Shown here one piece after another: positions 60,902 to 64,000 of a DNA stretch of 64,000 bases. The notes below the pieces were generated by a model. It had not been told where the DNA came from and did no database searches. It worked only from the letters and a program-made list of their open reading frames with translations. The DNA is taken from positions 806,001 to 870,000 of the forward strand of contig NZ_CP024314.1 of the NCBI RefSeq assembly GCF_002944315.1, in the 5' to 3' direction. Each line of letters begins with the position of its first letter. The first letter of the stretch is position 1. The position numbers and the translations under genes are program-made. The stretch comes from Rhizobium sp. NXC24. GTDB lineage: Bacteria > Pseudomonadota > Alphaproteobacteria > Rhizobiales > Rhizobiaceae.

Positions 60902-63145
60902 TCACTTCGCCGCCAGCGTGACCGTTCGCGTCGCAAAGCGCGAGGATGAAACTTCGACGATGATTGCCCCCGCTTCGCCCGTCGACTGGAGCCAGAAGCC
61001 GGTGGTACCGCCCTGGAAGGCTATCGTCTGCGGGCCGATGACCTCAGCAGGGCCGGTGACCTTTATCGTCGCGACATCGTTAAGGAAGGGCAGGCGGGAG
61101 CCTGCCTGGTCAAGAGCACGGACGATGATACGCGTCGTGTCGCGATCGCCGGCGCGAAGCGTCAGGCTGTCCGCCTTCACCTCGAGCGTCGTCGGAAGGG
61201 GATTGGCGACCATGTGCAGCGTTGCCACCGCCTTGCCACCAATAAACCCGGTAAAATGCGCGTCCTCCCATTCCATGCCCCAGACGCCCAATTCGTCCTT
61301 CGTGAAATGGCGATGGTCGAAGACGACGGGCGGGTGCGGTAGATGCGGGAAATTCTCCCGGTCCGGGCCGATACGCTTGACGAGCGAGCCGTAGCGCAGC
61401 TCGATTTCATCGCAATTGGTGAGCACGATTAGCGGCAGCACGCCGCCAATGTTGCGCTCACCGCGCGCCCATTGGGTCACGGGCTTCATAACGACCTCGT
61501 CGGAAGGCTCGCACTGGCTGATATAGGCGTAGGCCGCGAATTTCGGCTCGCGGAACATGTCCATGACGCCGTGATAGCAGATGCGGTCGCCGGAGCCGAA
61601 ATCGCTATGGGTATTGTAGTCGAACATGCACCAGCCGATGGCGCCTGATATCGACGGGTCGCCATAGGCCGCATTCAGCACTTCCAGATGCCGGCGCACA
61701 TGCTCGGCCTGCCGTTGTTCCTGATCGTAGATCTTCGTTGGGTACATGTGGCCGCCGAATTCGGTGATCAGATAGGGCACATTCTTAGAGAGGCCGGTAT
61801 TCTCCTGCTGCGATCTGAGAGGCGTGCGCGGGCGGTTGGCGCCCGGCAGCTCCTCGTTGCCGAGAATGAAGTCGTTCATCGTATAGACGTCTTCGAGCAA
61901 CTCGCTCTCGGTGATGTAGCGCACGCCGCCGGTCTGGCGCGTCGGATCGAGTTCGCGGGCAAGCCTGTTGGTCTCGACGTAAAAATCATGGGAATCCTGC
62001 GATTCGTTGATGCGCACGCCCCAGATGATGATCGAGGGATGGTTCCAGTCGCGTTCGATCATGCGGCGGACGTTTCGGATCGATTCCTGTTTCCACTCTT
62101 CGCCGCCAATATGCTGCCAACCGGGGATTTCCTCGAAGACCAGTAGGCCGATGCGGTCGCAATGATCGAGGAACCAGGTCGATTGCGGATAATGCGATGT
62201 GCGCACCACGTTGCACTTCAACGTGTGCTTCATGATCTCGGCGTCACGCTCCTGCGCGGAGCGGCCCATGGCATAGCCGGCATAGGGGAAGGCCTGGTGA
62301 CGGTTGAGACCGCGCAGCTTCAGCTTGCGGCCATTCAGCAGAAAACCTTCGGCGGTGAACTCGGCAGTGCGGAAGCCGAAATTTACCGCGCACCGATCTG
62401 ATCCATGGTTGGTTTTCAGCTCGGCATCAATCGTATAGAGCACGGGATTGTCGAGTTCCCACAGCGAGATGCCGGTCAGATTGTCGAAGGCGAAGGTAAC
62501 GCTGCCGCCCGAGATCTCGGCGACTGCCGAGGCCAGCACCGTGCCATCCGCTGCGCAGAGGCGGGTTTCCATCGCGCCGTTGAAGGCGAGGCCCTGCGGA
62601 TTGGCGATGTCGCAGCGAACGGTCGCGGATTTTGCAGCGGCAAGCACATTGCCGGTCTCGACCTTGATGTTGGCGATCGAGACGGGCGCTGCCACCTTCA
62701 GCCAGACATCGCGGTAGATACCGGCATAGGTGAGATAGTCAATACGGCCGCCGAAGGGCGGGATTTCCGGGTTCTCGCTGCCGTCGATCTTGACGGTGAG
62801 GAGATTGTCGCCCTCCCGCAGGCGGCCAGTCAGCCGCGCTTCGAAGGGTGTGTAGCCGTCCTTGTGAGCGATGATCTCCTCGCCATTGAGATAGACGACC
62901 GCATCGGCCATGGCGGCATCGAACACCAGCGACATTTCGCGCCCGGCGAAATCGGCGCTCCAGGGCAGGATCTTCTGGTAGGTGAAGGCGCGCTGATAGG
63001 ATTTCTCGTCGAAATAGTTGAATGGCAGCTCAACCGCAGTGTGCGGCAAGGTGACGGGCTGTCCTGCCTGAAGATGGCCAACTTCGGCAAGCGAAAAACC
63101 TTCCTGAAAACTCCAGGATTCATTGAAAGCGACAACAGAGCGCAT
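60902..63145 (-). CDS. GH2 glycosidase (beta-galactosidase/beta-glucuronidase type)
   Basis: A 747-residue family 2 glycoside hydrolase. The N-terminal jelly roll (FNESWSFQEGF, then GYTPFEARLTG) is followed by an immunoglobulin-like domain. The TIM barrel has GLNRHQAFPYAGYAMG, NVVRTSHYP and an acid/base region GVRINESQDS (Asn-Glu). The nucleophile Glu is in LITEFGGHM. C-terminal beta domains follow. It probably removes beta-galactosyl or beta-glucuronosyl groups in the cytoplasm, since no signal peptide is visible. A reading to 63403 exists but the ATG at 63145 has AGGA 6 nt upstream. It faces the MocR-type gene. Confidence 0.86.
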   Translation of the reverse strand: MRSVVAFNESWSFQEGFSLAEVGHLQAGQPVTLPHTAVELPFNYFDEKSYQRAFTYQKILPWSADFAGREMSLVFDAAMADAVVYLNGEEIIAHKDGYTPFEARLTGRLREGDNLLTVKIDGSENPEIPPFGGRIDYLTYAGIYRDVWLKVAAPVSIANIKVETGNVLAAAKSATVRCDIANPQGLAFNGAMETRLCAADGTVLASAVAEISGGSVTFAFDNLTGISLWELDNPVLYTIDAELKTNHGSDRCAVNFGFRTAEFTAEGFLLNGRKLKLRGLNRHQAFPYAGYAMGRSAQERDAEIMKHTLKCNVVRTSHYPQSTWFLDHCDRIGLLVFEEIPGWQHIGGEEWKQESIRNVRRMIERDWNHPSIIIWGVRINESQDSHDFYVETNRLARELDPTRQTGGVRYITESELLEDVYTMNDFILGNEELPGANRPRTPLRSQQENTGLSKNVPYLITEFGGHMYPTKIYDQEQRQAEHVRRHLEVLNAAYGDPSISGAIGWCMFDYNTHSDFGSGDRICYHGVMDMFREPKFAAYAYISQCEPSDEVVMKPVTQWARGERNIGGVLPLIVLTNCDEIELRYGSLVKRIGPDRENFPHLPHPPVVFDHRHFTKDELGVWGMEWEDAHFTGFIGGKAVATLHMVANPLPTTLEVKADSLTLRAGDRDTTRIIVRALDQAGSRLPFLNDVATIKVTGPAEVIGPQTIAFQGGTTGFWLQSTGEAGAIIVEVSSSRFATRTVTLAAK

Positions 63146-63369
63146 GTTCATTCCTATCGATGGAGCCCGTCGCAGCCTGGACGAACGCGTATTGCTTGGA
63201 AAAGGCGCGGTTGCGATGCGAAGCATGGTCGCAGCCGGGCGATATCTATACAGGCCTGTCGCGATGGTGCAACGAAATCGGATCCCGGATCGGCATTTCC
63301 CGGTGGTCACCCTCTTGCTCGCGGCGCAAAAACCATACAATATGCATACATTCCTTTGGAGATACCGAT
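63146..63369. promoter_or_regulatory. Divergent region between GH2 and MocR-type genes
   Basis: About 224 bp. Two CATACA direct repeats (63334-63339 and 63345-63350) are 11 bp apart centre to centre, one DNA turn. They lie just upstream of the MocR-type ribosome site (GGAG). MocR regulators often bind direct repeats near their own gene, so this is a plausible operator. Confidence 0.4.
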
Positions 63370-64000
63370 ATGAGCGATGATCAGGCAGCGCCCTTCTGGG
63401 CACCCTCTATCAGCAGGGTGGCCGGGCCGGTCTATCTGGCGATCGCCGATGCCTTGCAGGCCGACATCCGCGCCGGCCGCTTGGCGATCGGTGCGCGCCT
63501 GCCACCGCAGCGCGCGCTAGCCGAGGCGCTCGGCATCGATTTCACCACCGTCACCCGCGCCTACGCCGAAGCGCGCAAACGGGGTTTGGTGGAAGGCCGG
63601 GTCGGGCAGGGGACCTATGTCAGCCAGGGCCGGGCAGCGCCGCCACGCCAAAAATCCATTCCCAGCGGGCTGGTCGATATGAGCATGAACCTGCCGCCGC
63701 GCTTCGATGACGAAGCCCTGACGGAGCGGATGTGGCAGGGGATCAGCGGGCTGGAATTCAGCGATGGGCTGGACCTGCTGCTGCGCTACCAACAGCCAGG
63801 CGGCGCCGTCCGGGACCGCGCGGCCGGAGCGGAATGGCTCTCAGGCCGGCTGCCCGGTATCGGGCCGGAACGTATTCTCGTGTGCCCCGGCGCTCAGGGC
63901 GCGATACTCGCCATCACCCGCACGCTGACGGCCCCTGGCGACACAGTCTGCGCTGAGGCGCTGACCTATCCGGGCTTCCTCTCCGTGGCGGCGCATTTGC
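63370..64000 (+). CDS. MocR/PdxR-type regulator, partial (cut by window end)
   Basis: The first 210 residues are present. Residues about 20-95 are a GntR winged helix (VYLAIADALQADIRAGRL, LPPQRALAEALGID, TTVTRAYAEARKRGLV). The aminotransferase class I-like domain begins at about 110 and includes YQQPGGAVRDRAAGAEWLSGR (in parts: YQQPGG, RDRAAGAEWL) and VCPGAQGAI. These proteins bind PLP or a related amine through the aminotransferase fold to control transcription. The start is ATG with GGAG 8 nt before it. Divergent position suggests control of the GH2 gene or itself. Confidence 0.9.
   Translation, partial: MSDDQAAPFWAPSISRVAGPVYLAIADALQADIRAGRLAIGARLPPQRALAEALGIDFTTVTRAYAEARKRGLVEGRVGQGTYVSQGRAAPPRQKSIPSGLVDMSMNLPPRFDDEALTERMWQGISGLEFSDGLDLLLRYQQPGGAVRDRAAGAEWLSGRLPGIGPERILVCPGAQGAILAITRTLTAPGDTVCAEALTYPGFLSVAAHL

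Noticed and set aside
1..64000. CRISPR arrays, tRNA or rRNA genes, insertion sequences
   Set aside because: No repeat-spacer pattern, cloverleaf-like sequence, rRNA segment or transposase motif was recognised on either strand by reading; a tool-based search could still find a small one.

Overview
The window comes from a Rhizobiaceae chromosome or large replicon, most likely Rhizobium sensu lato. The evidence is a near-complete succinoglycan (exo) block with the gene order and protein lengths known from Sinorhizobium meliloti, including the small repressor ExoX that is typical of rhizobia. No rRNA, tRNA, CRISPR array or transposase was recognised. All homology statements are recognition from motifs and recalled family knowledge; no database search was run.

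Region 1 (1-13442) is succinoglycan biosynthesis. On the minus strand, exoH-exoK-exoL-exoA-exoM(partial) run off the left edge. On the plus strand are exoW and exoV, then exoU and exoX on minus, then exoY-exoF-exoQ-exoZ on plus. exoI and exoT, which sit between exoH and exoW in S. meliloti, are absent, and exoB does not follow exoZ. Region 2 (13658-21320) is carbohydrate import and catabolism: an RbsABC-like ABC transporter, an aldo/keto reductase, a UxaA-type dehydratase and a divergent GntR/FCD regulator.

Regions 3 and 5 (21384-27069 and 48454-59605) look like two halves of a second Wzy-dependent exopolysaccharide system. The left half has a LuxR-type and a Crp-type regulator, a second pyruvyltransferase-fold protein, a second polymerase-like membrane protein and a second GH16 glycanase. 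The right half has a methyltransferase-like protein, a Wzx flippase, a second priming transferase, two GT4 enzymes, a Wzc-like co-polymerase fused to a GT2 domain, and a second outer-membrane export protein. Most roles of the succinoglycan machinery are therefore duplicated within the window.

Region 4 (27404-47078) lies between those halves and is the most unusual part. Three overlapping genes encode a hybrid NRPS-PKS line: A-PCP, then KS-AT-ACP-aminotransferase-C-A-PCP, then C-PCP-TE. Around it are a GINT1-like/formyltransferase-like protein, a frameshifted Tat-exported sulfatase, an Sfp-type phosphopantetheinyl transferase, a DegT-family aminotransferase and a GMC oxidoreductase. The architecture predicts a beta-amino-acid-containing product, probably joined to glycine. 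The last C domain has Gln in place of the catalytic His (HQxxxDG), the last module has no A domain, and the thioesterase has Cys in place of the nucleophilic Ser. The set is therefore a candidate for unusual release chemistry. Its nesting between exopolysaccharide genes raises, but does not prove, a link between the peptide-ketide and the cell surface.

The right edge (59675-64000) holds an orphan RelB/DinJ-like antitoxin, a PhnD-type binding protein, a GH2 glycosidase and a divergent MocR-type regulator cut by the window end. Between regions 4 and 5 is a small ArsR-AHSA1-GFA operon.
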